A stretch of 64,000 nt of DNA, from positions 7,843,501 through 7,907,500 of the forward strand of contig NZ_CP129137.1 of the NCBI RefSeq assembly GCF_030406905.1. Reading direction: 5' to 3'. The position numbers and the translations under genes are program-made. Under the pieces are notes generated by a model. That model saw nothing but the letters and a program-made list of their open reading frames with translations. It was not told the origin of the DNA and made no database searches. The DNA comes from Streptomyces sp. HUAS CB01. GTDB taxonomy: Bacteria > Actinomycetota > Actinomycetes > Streptomycetales > Streptomycetaceae. Each line of letters opens with the position of its first letter. Position 1 is the first letter of the stretch. Below, one piece after another: positions 55,280-63,115 of the stretch.

Positions 55280-55860
55280 TCGACTGGCATGGTCCGACCA
55301 CCGTCGTCGACGAGACGGCGGGAAATCGCACGCGCCGTCGCGCGCACGGCCGGCCCGTACCCCGGGTTCGGCGAACCGGTGCCGGGCGCCACGACCGACA
55401 ACGCCGCGACCGCCTCGCCGCCGTCACGTACCGGCGCGGCCACGGTGCTCACCTGCCATGGACGGTTCTGGTGGCCGACAGCGTGATCGCCGCATCGTAC
55501 CTCCACCAGCACGCGACCCAGGTCGGCGGGGGTGCGGATGTCGTCGTCGCCGCGCTCCTGCGCATAGGCGGCGATGGCCCTGCGGGGCGAGAGCAAAGCG
55601 GACAAACGGCAGTCGGCCTTCCGCTGCAGGGCGCACCACGACGACGTACACAACGCCTTCAGGTCCGTCCCTGCGGCAGAGCCGGCCGACGAGCGGCGAG
55701 ATACGGAGCGGGGGGATGTGGGCGAAGCGACACAGGTAGTGGGTTGCCGCGTGGCGGCTGGTCTCACCGGGGCGGGTCGGCCGCGGAGTCGCGGCGAACT
55801 TCCTGACCGAGGCCGGCTTCGATCCGGCCGCCCTCGACGCCACGACTGCGGACATCCACT
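55280..55860 (-). pseudogene. Decayed IclR-type transcriptional regulator
   Basis: Minus-strand text in more than one frame: ATHYLCRFAHIPPLRISPLV and EGVVYVVVVRPAAEGRLPFV, then IAAYAQERGDDDIRTPADLG, RVLVEVRCGDHAVGHQNRPW, QVSTVAAPVRDGGEAVAALS and VRATARAISRRL. The second part is the effector domain of IclR regulators, where VAAPVRDxxGxVVAALSVxxP and the final AARxISRxLG are typical. Frame changes and the missing helix-turn-helix show that it is broken; the identity of the first half is less certain. Confidence 0.6.
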
Positions 55861-55927
55861 CACCATGGCGGTGAACACCGATGCGCAGACGTCCGTGTGC
55901 CTGCCTCAGGTCGCACCCTGACAGGAC

Positions 55928-56353
55928 TCACCCTTCGGCGAGGAAGTGAGCCAGCAAGCGGTCGATGTCGCTGTGGCCGAGCTCGGCCCCCCTGGGCACC
56001 ACTGCCTCGGTTTCCTGCAGGAACGCCTTGAATTCCTGCGCCGGGGCCTTGAGCAAGGCCGAACCGGACGGCGGGTTGAGAAGGATGTACAAGTCGCGCC
56101 AGCCCTCCTCGCCGGTGGGCCATATGCGAACGTCCCCCTCGCCGGCGGGGCCCTCCAGGCCGTCGATCAGCAGATCGCGCCCGATGATCCATTCCACCAG
56201 CTCGTCGCTGTCGCCATCGGTGGTGAATGCGACATGGACGACATAGGGGTCGCTCGGCTCGTACCGCAGCTTCATGATCAAGGGCAAGGACGTCGCGTGC
56301 GCGCCTACGAGCTTCGCAGGTAGCCCCTGGATCACAGTTCTCAATGACTTCAT
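55928..56353 (-). CDS. SsgA-like protein (SALP), second copy
   Basis: A 141-residue SsgA-family protein. Landmarks: LRYEPSDPYVVHVAFTTDGD, LVEWIIGRDLLIDGLEGPAG, EGDVRIWPTG and FLQETEAVVPRGAELGHSDI. It is very similar to the copy at 36881, including the N-terminus MKS..TVIQGLP. ATG 56353 follows CAGGAG. The family works with other cell-division proteins to place septa and spore walls in Streptomyces; which SALP subtype this is cannot be told. It is preceded by an inverted repeat shared with the first copy. Confidence 0.88.
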   Translation of the reverse strand: MKSLRTVIQGLPAKLVGAHATSLPLIMKLRYEPSDPYVVHVAFTTDGDSDELVEWIIGRDLLIDGLEGPAGEGDVRIWPTGEEGWRDLYILLNPPSGSALLKAPAQEFKAFLQETEAVVPRGAELGHSDIDRLLAHFLAEG

Positions 56354-56464
56354 GGGGTCTTACTCCTGGTGCTTTGAGTCATCCGGGGAGGGCCATCGGA
56401 AGGGCTGTCGTCGGATTCAAAGGGGCTGAACAGAGAAGCGGTTACTGCGAGGACCGGTGACGGT

Positions 56465-56502
56465 CGGCACGAGAACACCCGCAGGAGCAGTTCCTCGTGC
56501 CG
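56465..56502 (-). repeat. Inverted repeat ahead of the second SsgA-like gene
   Basis: CGGCACGAG (56465-56473) and CTCGTGCCG (56494-56502) form a 9-bp inverted repeat with a 20-nt loop. The surrounding 90 bases resemble those around 37373-37414, so this is a conserved leader element of the duplicated gene. Confidence 0.6.
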
Positions 56503-56543
56503 TCGCAGGGGCGCCCGGTCGACGGGAGCAGGCGAGGCCACAG

Positions 56544-56640
56544 GTGCCCTGCTTATGGGTCGGTATCGAAGGCAGCAAGGGCCACCACTGGTGGGTCGCC
56601 ATCGACGACACCGGAACCACCATCGAAGGGCCGCCGGGTG
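56544..56640 (+). mobile_element. IS110-family transposase relic
   Basis: The plus strand encodes LWVGIEGSKGHHWWVAIDDT followed by GTTIEG. This is the N-terminal strand of IS110 DEDD transposases, which read VWVGIDxGKxxHxxxVxDxxG. The first catalytic Asp is Glu here (GIEGSK), and the gene breaks off after about 30 codons. Confidence 0.6.
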
Positions 56641-56679
56641 CCGGCCCTTCTGGCCCCGTCACTCGTCGCAGGCCGACCG

Positions 56680-57009
56680 TCAGCGCAAGGGTGAGTCCAC
56701 GGTGGGCGTCAGGAGGGTCTCGTCGAGGCCGACGATCTGGCTGATGTCGAAGCCCTCCATGTCCGCGAGGAATTCAGGACTCGACAGGTATGCCTCCAGC
56801 CGCTCCCGCACGTCGTCGGCGTCCTTGTAGGAAACGAGGGCGTACAGCCGGGGAGTGTCGCTTCCGGGCGCCGCGGGCAGCGTCCAGACGCCGTGCGTGG
56901 TGATCCGGTGCTTGGCCATACCGGGAATGTGCTTGGCCCAGATCTTCTCGTAGTCGGAGAGGGCATCAAGGCTGCGCAGGGTGTAGACGCGAAGCTGGTA
57001 CTGGGACAT
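56680..57009 (-). CDS. NIPSNAP family protein
   Basis: A 109-residue ferredoxin-like-fold protein with the NIPSNAP pattern YQLRVYTLRSLDALSDYEKI, HGVWTLPAAPGSDTPRLYAL and VSYKDADDVRERLEAYLSSP. The family resembles dimeric alpha/beta-barrel proteins; no enzymatic role is established. ATG 57009 has AAGGAACC upstream. It lies 38 bases after the third SsgA-like gene and is probably co-transcribed with it and with the secreted protein gene. Confidence 0.85.
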   Translation of the reverse strand: MSQYQLRVYTLRSLDALSDYEKIWAKHIPGMAKHRITTHGVWTLPAAPGSDTPRLYALVSYKDADDVRERLEAYLSSPEFLADMEGFDISQIVGLDETLLTPTVDSPLR

Positions 57010-57047
57010 GACAGGTTCCTTTTCTTCGGAGCTTGGATGGTCGGCGG

Positions 57048-57470
57048 TCAGCCTTGCGAGGGGAGGCGTGCCAGTTCGACGTCCCAGTCGATGTGTCCGG
57101 ACTCGGTACCTCGTGGCACCAGAGCCTCCGTGTTCTGGAGGAAGGACATGAGGTCCATCACAGGGACCTCGAGCAAGGCGGTGCCGGCGGAGGATCCGAG
57201 GGCGATGTACATCAACTGGTCGCCCCGCCCCGCGGCCGACCAGATCCGGACGTCTGCGTAGCCTGCGGACCCCTTCAGGCCACCAGCCAGAAGATCCCGC
57301 CCCAGAACCCATTCGACCGGCTCGTCACAGTCGACGAAGAAGGCGGCACGGACGACGTAGGGATCAGTGGGCTCGTACCGCAGACGTACGCACAGGGGCA
57401 CTGAGGAGTCGCGCGAGACGACCAGTTGTACGGCGACCCGCCGCTCTATGGCCTTCAAGGACTTCTTCAT
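57048..57470 (-). CDS. SsgA-like protein (SALP), third copy
   Basis: A 140-residue SsgA-family protein: VQLVVSRDSSVPLCVRLRYE, PTDPYVVRAAFFVDCDEPVE, WVLGRDLLAGGLKGSAGYAD, VRIW and FLQNTEALVPRGTESGHIDW. It is less like the other two copies than they are like each other. ATG 57470 has GGAAAG upstream; the frame extends to 57659 through non-coding sequence. It sits between a secreted protein gene and the NIPSNAP gene, on the same strand. Confidence 0.87.
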   Translation of the reverse strand: MKKSLKAIERRVAVQLVVSRDSSVPLCVRLRYEPTDPYVVRAAFFVDCDEPVEWVLGRDLLAGGLKGSAGYADVRIWSAAGRGDQLMYIALGSSAGTALLEVPVMDLMSFLQNTEALVPRGTESGHIDWDVELARLPSQG

Positions 57471-57655
57471 TGACTTTCCGCTTCTGTGCGTGGCTCGGCG
57501 GTGCCTCATGCCCGGCCTGTGGCGAAGAGGCAGCGCGGGCGGAGGTGGACCAGCAGGTCGCGGGCGCCGGTCCCCGACCGCCGGGCGTGTCTCTGCCGCA
57601 GGCGGGGATCGGACCGCGAGGAACGGCCGGTCCCACGGCCTCGACCAGTCCCGTC

Positions 57656-58069
57656 TCACCGGTCGTCGCGGATCAGGTAGTAGTGGTCCCTGCCCCGGCC
57701 GTCGTGCCAGAGGCGGTTTCGGTCGTGGTGGTACGACCTGTCCGACTTCCAGACGTGTCCCTCACCCTCCCCGCGGTAGAAGTGGCCATCGCGGTAGAAG
57801 AGACCGTCACAGTCGTGCCGGGGCGAGTCGGTGTGGTGGTGGTCCTGGTGCCAGCCGCGGATCGCGTCGCAGGAGTAGCCCTGCTCGAGCAGGTAGCCGA
57901 CACCGTGGTCCCAGCTGTAATCAGCGGCCACGGCCCCTTCGGCCGGGCGCTGGACGTGTGTGGATGCGAGGGGCGCGGCCGAAGCGGTGCCTCCGGCACC
58001 GAGGACGGCGACACCGGCGACCGCGACGGAGGAGACAGCGAGGGCGATTCGCTTCGTGGGCTGCTTCAT
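57656..58069 (-). CDS. Small secreted His/Asp/Tyr-rich protein
   Basis: A 137-residue exported protein. The signal peptide MKQPTKRIALAVSSVAVAGV ends near GGTASAAP. The mature part is rich in His, Asp, Arg, Tyr and Gly (GWHQDHHHTDSPRHDCDGLF, YRDGHFYRGEGEGHVWKSDR) and has two Cys. The signal peptide resembles that of the 37524 protein, and the module order (palindrome pair, secreted protein, SsgA-like protein) is the same. ATG 58069 follows GGAAAAG. Function is unknown; metal or surface binding is possible. Confidence 0.75.
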   Translation of the reverse strand: MKQPTKRIALAVSSVAVAGVAVLGAGGTASAAPLASTHVQRPAEGAVAADYSWDHGVGYLLEQGYSCDAIRGWHQDHHHTDSPRHDCDGLFYRDGHFYRGEGEGHVWKSDRSYHHDRNRLWHDGRGRDHYYLIRDDR

Positions 58070-58156
58070 GATCTTTTCCTTCCCGGTTGGCGTGATCTGC
58101 GCCAACGGCGGTTCTGTCAGGCGACGTGCGGCGCCTGGCGTGGTCCGAGCGACGAG

Positions 58157-58207
58157 TTTCATACGCTGTATGGAACTGCCCTTCCATTGCTACCATACGC
58201 CGTATGG
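58157..58207. promoter_or_regulatory. Second pair of TetR-type palindromes, centres 34 bp apart
   Basis: TTTCATACG-C-TGTATGGAA (58157-58175, centre 58166) and CCATACG-C-CGTATGG (58193-58207, centre 58200). The distance of 34 bases equals that of the pair at 38072/38106. They lie 90-140 bases before the secreted-protein gene. Confidence 0.75.
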
Positions 58208-58470
58208 AAATGTCGAAGTGGCGAAGGTAACCGGGGTGACCGATACGCATGAGTGCCAACCGACACCGCTCTTCGGGTGCGAGCTGCCTCTCGCCAGCCC
58301 TCTACTGGGCGCGTCGGGCCTTGCCTTGCGTTGGTTGCGACAGCGTGTGTTCACCCTGCGTACTTGCGAGGACGCGGTGGGCGCCCTCCGCGGCACCTGA
58401 CCAGGCTTGTGGGCCTTGTGCGACGCAACCACAGCGAGGACCTGCGCACCGCGGGGACGTTCACCGGCCT

Positions 58471-58617
58471 GTCCGGGAACGCTTCCCGGTGCGGAGGCGT
58501 GCGGAGGTGTTCGACAGCAACGGCATCGAGGCGACGTGTGCGTCGTGGCGCTGGGGCACGATCCGCAACGTCGAGTGGCTGGCGGACTCCGGGCTCGCGG
58601 CGGGCCCGCGGGGAGGT
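58471..58617 (+). pseudogene. Relic of a ferredoxin reductase gene
   Basis: The plus strand reads FPVRRRAEVFDSNGIEATCA, SWRWGTIRNVEWLADSGLAA and GPRGG. This aligns with the segment of the intact reductase at 60353 that reads VRRAHLSDGTTVDADVVVAS then LGSIRNVEWLEGSGLASGF. The FAD-binding and C-terminal parts are gone. Confidence 0.6.
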
Positions 58618-59259
58618 CGCCCAGCCGTTTTGCGCGAACATCGCCCGCATTGACCACCACCGGGAGCAGCGCGTTCAGCGCACCCAGGTGCTGGAGAGGC
58701 TGACATACAGGCGGTCGCTGCTCAGGCGCACACCCTCGCCGGTCGGGCAGCGTTCGAGACGCGCGACGACGAGGCACCGCGGGCGCTGTACGCCGAGGCG
58801 ACCGCCACCGCGGGGGGTACCGGCTCGTCGTGGCGGCGCGCAGTCGTTCACTTGGGGCACGTCCTGGTCACCCTGTACTCGACGCCCGGTATCGAGGCAG
58901 CACAGCGGCTCGTCGACGCCGCCGTACGTGACGCGCGAGCCAGCGAGAGCGTGACTGTCCGGGCGCGACCACACGGCCTGCAGGCGGAGACCGTCGCCGG
59001 CGCCAGGCGCTGAGCAGCATGCGAAAGCTGCGCTCGACCTCGCGTGGTACGACATGGACCGCGACGGCGACCCGGCGTCGACGTTCTTCACGCCCGCGCA
59101 CCTGTGCGGTCAGCACCGCGCCCTCGGGCAGCAGGTGCCGCACGGCCAGGCGGGACAGGGATAAGCCCAGATGTCCGCATCCCAGCGGGCGGGGGAGAAG
59201 AAGGCATGGCTGCGGTGGCGGGGGCAGGCCCGCGTCAGCCCGCGCCGGAAGCATCCCTG
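58618..59259. other. Decayed stretch between relics
   Basis: No intact gene. Protein-like pieces occur on the plus strand (LGHVLVTLYSTPGIEAAQRL near 58850-58920, LDLAWYDMDRDGDPASTFFT near 59030-59090) but in different frames and without family matches that I can name. Confidence 0.35.
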
Positions 59260-59626
59260 TCACGGTGCACCGCTGGTATGCGCGGCCAGCCCTGTGTCCA
59301 GCGCGGCGAAGATGGGGAAGGCCAGCGTGGTGACGTTATCGTCCAGCAGGCTGCAGGGCATTTCGGGCCGACGCGGTCCGCCCCAGGACGCCGAAGGCCA
59401 CCACCGGCGCAACGACAGCGACCACTTGCACCGCCCCGAGGACGCCATCGCGCAAGCCCGGTGGTAGCGCGGTCGCCGCGTCGAGCAGCCCCTGCTGTGT
59501 CCTGGGGGTGCGCGCGAACGCCTCGACGGCCGGCAGCACCGCCACCAGCAGCACGGCACCGGACACAAGCAGCCGCGACAGATCGGCCGCCCGGCGCACG
59601 TTGCACGGCGGCGGGGCGTCGATCAC
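59260..59626 (-). pseudogene. N-terminal fragment of a membrane protein
   Basis: A minus-strand ATG at 59626 gives VRRAADLSRLLVSGAVLLVA and VLGAVQVVAVVAPVVAFGVL, two membrane helices. After a shift near 59350 the text LLDDNVTTLAFPIFAALDTG follows before a stop. The start resembles Streptomyces proteins of the lysylphosphatidylglycerol synthase-like (UPF0104) type, but only the first part is present. Confidence 0.45.
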
Positions 59627-60137
59627 CGGAGCCGCCGCGGCCGGAGCACCTCCCGCGGCAACGGAGAGCGGGTGATGCCAAGGCGTTCACTCGCAATCGG
59701 TCGTCCAGGCGGATCCTGCCTTGGTCATGTCGGCTCCTCGTCGGCGGGCCGCGACCCGGGAAGCTCTGGCGGGATCCGCCGCTTCATCCGGCACACTCAT
59801 GCGGGCAAGCGGGTCCGCTCTTCCGCCACGCGTCCAAGACCGGTCCGCAAACTCACGCCACCCAGAGCGCGCGACGGGGTGTTGATCGCAGCAGCGGGTT
59901 TGCGATCGTCGGAGGGCGGGAGGAGCATTTTCTTAGGGCGGAACGGCCGGGGCAGACCTGGATGCCGATGTCAGCGGATCTGTCCGAGACCTTCGGACCG
60001 TGACGGTCACCGGGAGCAAGCGTCACCGCGAAAGCAGCACCCCGGCGAAGAAGATCGAACATGCGGCTGCTCAGCCGGTGGCGTCGGGGGTGAGGGGTGA
60101 ACTCCAGCTGGGCCGGCAGATCGGAAGGAGTCTGCCC
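59627..60137. other. Spacer before the P450 electron-transfer genes
   Basis: About 510 bases with no gene that I can support. It contains the promoter region and, at 60123-60130, the AAGGAG ribosome binding site of the ferredoxin gene. Confidence 0.4.
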
Positions 60138-60356
60138 ATGCGGATCATCGTGGACCTGAATCGCTGTCAGGGATACGCGCAATGCGTGTATCTGGCGCAC
60201 GAGGTCTTCAGGTTGAACGGTCAGGAGGCGCTCACCTACGAGCCGAACCCCGATGACGCGCGGCGCCTGCAGGTCGAGCGAGCCGCTGCGGCGTGTCCGG
60301 TGCAGGCGATCGTGATCGACCGCCTGGACGGCGCGGAGCGGGGCGAGACGTCATGA
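60138..60356 (+). CDS. [3Fe-4S]-type ferredoxin
   Basis: A 72-residue ferredoxin of the P450-partner type. The cluster Cys are in RCQGYAQCVYLA and AAACPVQAIVI; the position of the fourth Cys is Tyr/Ala, so a 3Fe-4S cluster is expected. ATG 60138 follows AAGGAG; the frame is open upstream to 60000 but without Fd features. The stop overlaps the reductase start as ATGA. It would pass electrons from the reductase to the P450 at 61817. Confidence 0.9.
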   Translation: MRIIVDLNRCQGYAQCVYLAHEVFRLNGQEALTYEPNPDDARRLQVERAAAACPVQAIVIDRLDGAERGETS

Positions 60357-61756
60357 CCGTGCCGGCAACGGTGGCAGGGTTGGTACGCGAGTTCCGGGCC
60401 AACGGCCGGATCGTCGTCGTGGGTGCCTCCCTGGCCGGGCTGCGGGCCGCGGAAACCCTGCGTGAGGAGGGCTTCACCGGGTCTCTGACCATCATCGGGG
60501 ACGAGCCGTACGAGCCCTACGACCGTCCTCCGCTGTCCAAGCAGGTGCTCAAGGGCTGGGTGCCGGCCGACCACACCAAGCTGCCCCGCCTGCGCGAAGT
60601 GGATGCGGAGTGGCGGCTGGGGGTGGCAGCCATCGGGTTGGACCGGGTCGCCAAGCAGGTACGTCTGGCGAATGGGGAGCAGGTCCCGTACGACCGGTTG
60701 CTGATCGCCACGGGCACCCGCGCGCGGCAGTGGCCGAACCCGGACGAGGCCGCCCTGGACGGGGTCCACACGATTCGTTCGCGTGATGATGCAGAGCAGT
60801 TGCAGAAGGCGCTGGCTGCGCCGCCGTCGCGAGTGTTGGTCGTCGGTGCCGGGTTCATCGGCTCGGAGGTTGCCTCTGTGTGCCGGGAACTCGATCTCCC
60901 GGTGACCGTCGTCGAGCGGGGTTCGGCGCCGCTGGTCGGCGCGCTCGGCGGGGTGATCGGGGAGATCGCCGCGCAGATGCAGCGCGATCACGGCGTGGAC
61001 CTGCGCTGCGGGCTGGGCGTGTCGTCACTGGAGGGCGACTCGGGCGGGCATGTGCGGCGTGCGCATCTGTCCGACGGCACCACTGTCGACGCCGATGTGG
61101 TGGTGGCCTCCTTGGGGTCGATCCGCAACGTGGAGTGGCTGGAGGGCTCCGGGCTGGCGTCCGGCTTCTGGGGTGTCGGGTGCGACGCCGGTGGTCGTGC
61201 CTTCGACATCAACGGAGTGGTGACCGACAGCATCTACGTGGCTGGTGACGTGGCGCGTGCGCCGCATGTGCTGTACGAGTACCAGTTCCTGGCGATGGAG
61301 CACTGGGACAACGCCGTTCTCGGCGCCGGGGTCGCGGCGCACAACATGGTGAACCTCGAGCCCCACTATCGTCCGCATCTGCTGCTCCCCGGCTTCTGGT
61401 CCGGTCAGTTCGGCGTGAACATCAAGTCCGTCGGCGTGCCGCCCTTCGGCGACGAGATCGTCTTCACCCAAGGGTCCGTCAAAGAGCGCCACTTCGCCGC
61501 CGCCTACGGCCGCCGCGGCCGCATCGTCGCGGCCGTCACCTTCGATCACGGCAAGTGGCTGGAGTACTACGGGCAGCTGATCGAGCAATCGGGTCCGTTC
61601 CCGCCTCCGCCGCCGGGCTGGGACCATCCGCCCGACATGAAGCCGGTGCCGGCCGAGTTCCCGGACCCGAGGGTTCCGACGGCGGTCCCCGACGTCGTCC
61701 TGACCGGCCACGCCCCGAGCGAGCGGACGGCCGAGTTCCGGCCGCGCCGTCACTGA
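60353..61756 (+). CDS. FAD-dependent ferredoxin reductase
   Basis: A 467-residue NAD(P)H:ferredoxin oxidoreductase. The FAD motif is VVVGASLAGLRAAETLREEG, the conserved DRPPLSK follows, the NAD(P) motif is VLVVGAGFIGSEVASVCREL, and the second FAD contact is YVAGDVARAP. The C-terminus has a Pro-rich tail (FPPPPPGWDHPPDMKPVPAE) that makes it longer than the usual 400-410 residues. ATG 60353 overlaps the ferredoxin stop. A relic of a similar gene is at 58471. Confidence 0.92.
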   Translation: MTVPATVAGLVREFRANGRIVVVGASLAGLRAAETLREEGFTGSLTIIGDEPYEPYDRPPLSKQVLKGWVPADHTKLPRLREVDAEWRLGVAAIGLDRVAKQVRLANGEQVPYDRLLIATGTRARQWPNPDEAALDGVHTIRSRDDAEQLQKALAAPPSRVLVVGAGFIGSEVASVCRELDLPVTVVERGSAPLVGALGGVIGEIAAQMQRDHGVDLRCGLGVSSLEGDSGGHVRRAHLSDGTTVDADVVVASLGSIRNVEWLEGSGLASGFWGVGCDAGGRAFDINGVVTDSIYVAGDVARAPHVLYEYQFLAMEHWDNAVLGAGVAAHNMVNLEPHYRPHLLLPGFWSGQFGVNIKSVGVPPFGDEIVFTQGSVKERHFAAAYGRRGRIVAAVTFDHGKWLEYYGQLIEQSGPFPPPPPGWDHPPDMKPVPAEFPDPRVPTAVPDVVLTGHAPSERTAEFRPRRH

Positions 61757-61816
61757 CGCGCGCGTCGGGGCAAGCCGGTAGGCGGACAGCATCGACAGGA
61801 AGAAGGAGGGGAACTC

Positions 61817-63091
61817 GTGATCGAGGAAACCCCCTGGCAGCAGGCCCTCCGTTACACGAACCGCGCCAACCCGTACCCGTTCTACGAGGAACTGCGCAAG
61901 ACACCGGTGGCGCGGCAGCCGGACGGCACCTACGTCGTCAGCACCTACCGGGAGATCGTCACGCTGCTGCACGACCCCCGGGTCAGCTCGGATCCACGCA
62001 AGTGCCCCGTCCCGGCCGCGGCCCCGGCCGAGGGATCGGTGGAGGCGGAGGCGGAGCCGATCACGGAGGCGGTCATCTCTTTGGAGCCGAACATCATCAC
62101 CCAGGATCCACCCGAGCACGATCGGGATCGCCGGATGATGATGCCGCATTTCGTCGGCCCACCCCACTCCCCTCACCTGATCTCCGACCTGGAACCCGAG
62201 ATCCGCCGCATCGTGGACGGGCTCCTGGACGACATGCGGGGCAAGACCCGGATCGACGCCGTCGACGACTTCGCCTACCCCCTGCCGGTGACCGTGATCT
62301 GCAAGGTCCTGGGCGTGCCACTGGAGGACGAGCCACGCTTCCACCACTGGATCGAAACGGCCCTGGACGCTTTGGACTTCGGTCCCGAGGCCGCCTCCGA
62401 GGAGATGCAGAGCCGACTGGCCGGGGGCCGCCAGGCCGTGCAGGAGTTCGGGCAGTTCGCAGCCGAGCTGCTCCACCGGTACGCCCGGCAGCCCGGCCCG
62501 GGCATGCTCTCGGCCATGGTGAACGAAAACCGCCCGGAGGGAGGGATGTCCCAGGGGGTGCTCGCGAGCAACGCCCTGCTCCTGATCTTCGCCGGGCATG
62601 AAACCACGGTCAACCTCATCGCCCACAGCGTGCTCACCCTGCTGCGCCACCCCGACGCGCTCGAGAAGCTGCGCCGCCGGCCCGACCTGATCGTGCCCGC
62701 CGTGGAGGAACTGCTGCGCTACGAGTCGTCGGTGCAGTTCTGGCACACCCGCTCCGCCGTGGAGGACATCGACATCGCCGGCACCACCATCCCCAAGGGC
62801 GCGCCGATCTTCCTGGCATACGGCTCGGCCAACCGCGACCCGAAGCGGTTCACCGCCCCCGACGAACTCGACCTCGAACGCCCCGACAACCAGCACCTCG
62901 GATTCAGCCAGGGCATCCACTTCTGCTTCGGCGCTCCGCTCGCGCGACTTGAGGTCCAGGTCGCGGTCGGCGAGTTCGTCCGCCGGGTGCAGAACCCCAG
63001 GCTCGTCGAGGACCCCCCGCCGTACCGGCACAACCAGATCTTCCGCGGACCGCGCCACGTCCTGGTCGACATCGACGGCGTCCGCGACTGA
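61817..63091 (+). CDS. Cytochrome P450
   Basis: A 424-residue soluble class I P450. The oxygen-binding helix reads LLIFAGHETTVNLIAHSVL, the ExxR motif is EELLRYESSVQF, and the heme Cys is at about residue 370 in FSQGIHFCFGAPLARLEVQ. GTG 61817 follows AAGGAGGGG. It lies 60 bases after the reductase and 24 before an alcohol dehydrogenase in one operon, so the four genes probably hydroxylate and then oxidise one substrate. The substrate cannot be inferred; the CYP family assignment needs comparison. Confidence 0.93.
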   Translation: MIEETPWQQALRYTNRANPYPFYEELRKTPVARQPDGTYVVSTYREIVTLLHDPRVSSDPRKCPVPAAAPAEGSVEAEAEPITEAVISLEPNIITQDPPEHDRDRRMMMPHFVGPPHSPHLISDLEPEIRRIVDGLLDDMRGKTRIDAVDDFAYPLPVTVICKVLGVPLEDEPRFHHWIETALDALDFGPEAASEEMQSRLAGGRQAVQEFGQFAAELLHRYARQPGPGMLSAMVNENRPEGGMSQGVLASNALLLIFAGHETTVNLIAHSVLTLLRHPDALEKLRRRPDLIVPAVEELLRYESSVQFWHTRSAVEDIDIAGTTIPKGAPIFLAYGSANRDPKRFTAPDELDLERPDNQHLGFSQGIHFCFGAPLARLEVQVAVGEFVRRVQNPRLVEDPPPYRHNQIFRGPRHVLVDIDGVRD

Positions 63092-63115
63092 TCAGTGTGC
63101 GCGTGAAGGATCGCT

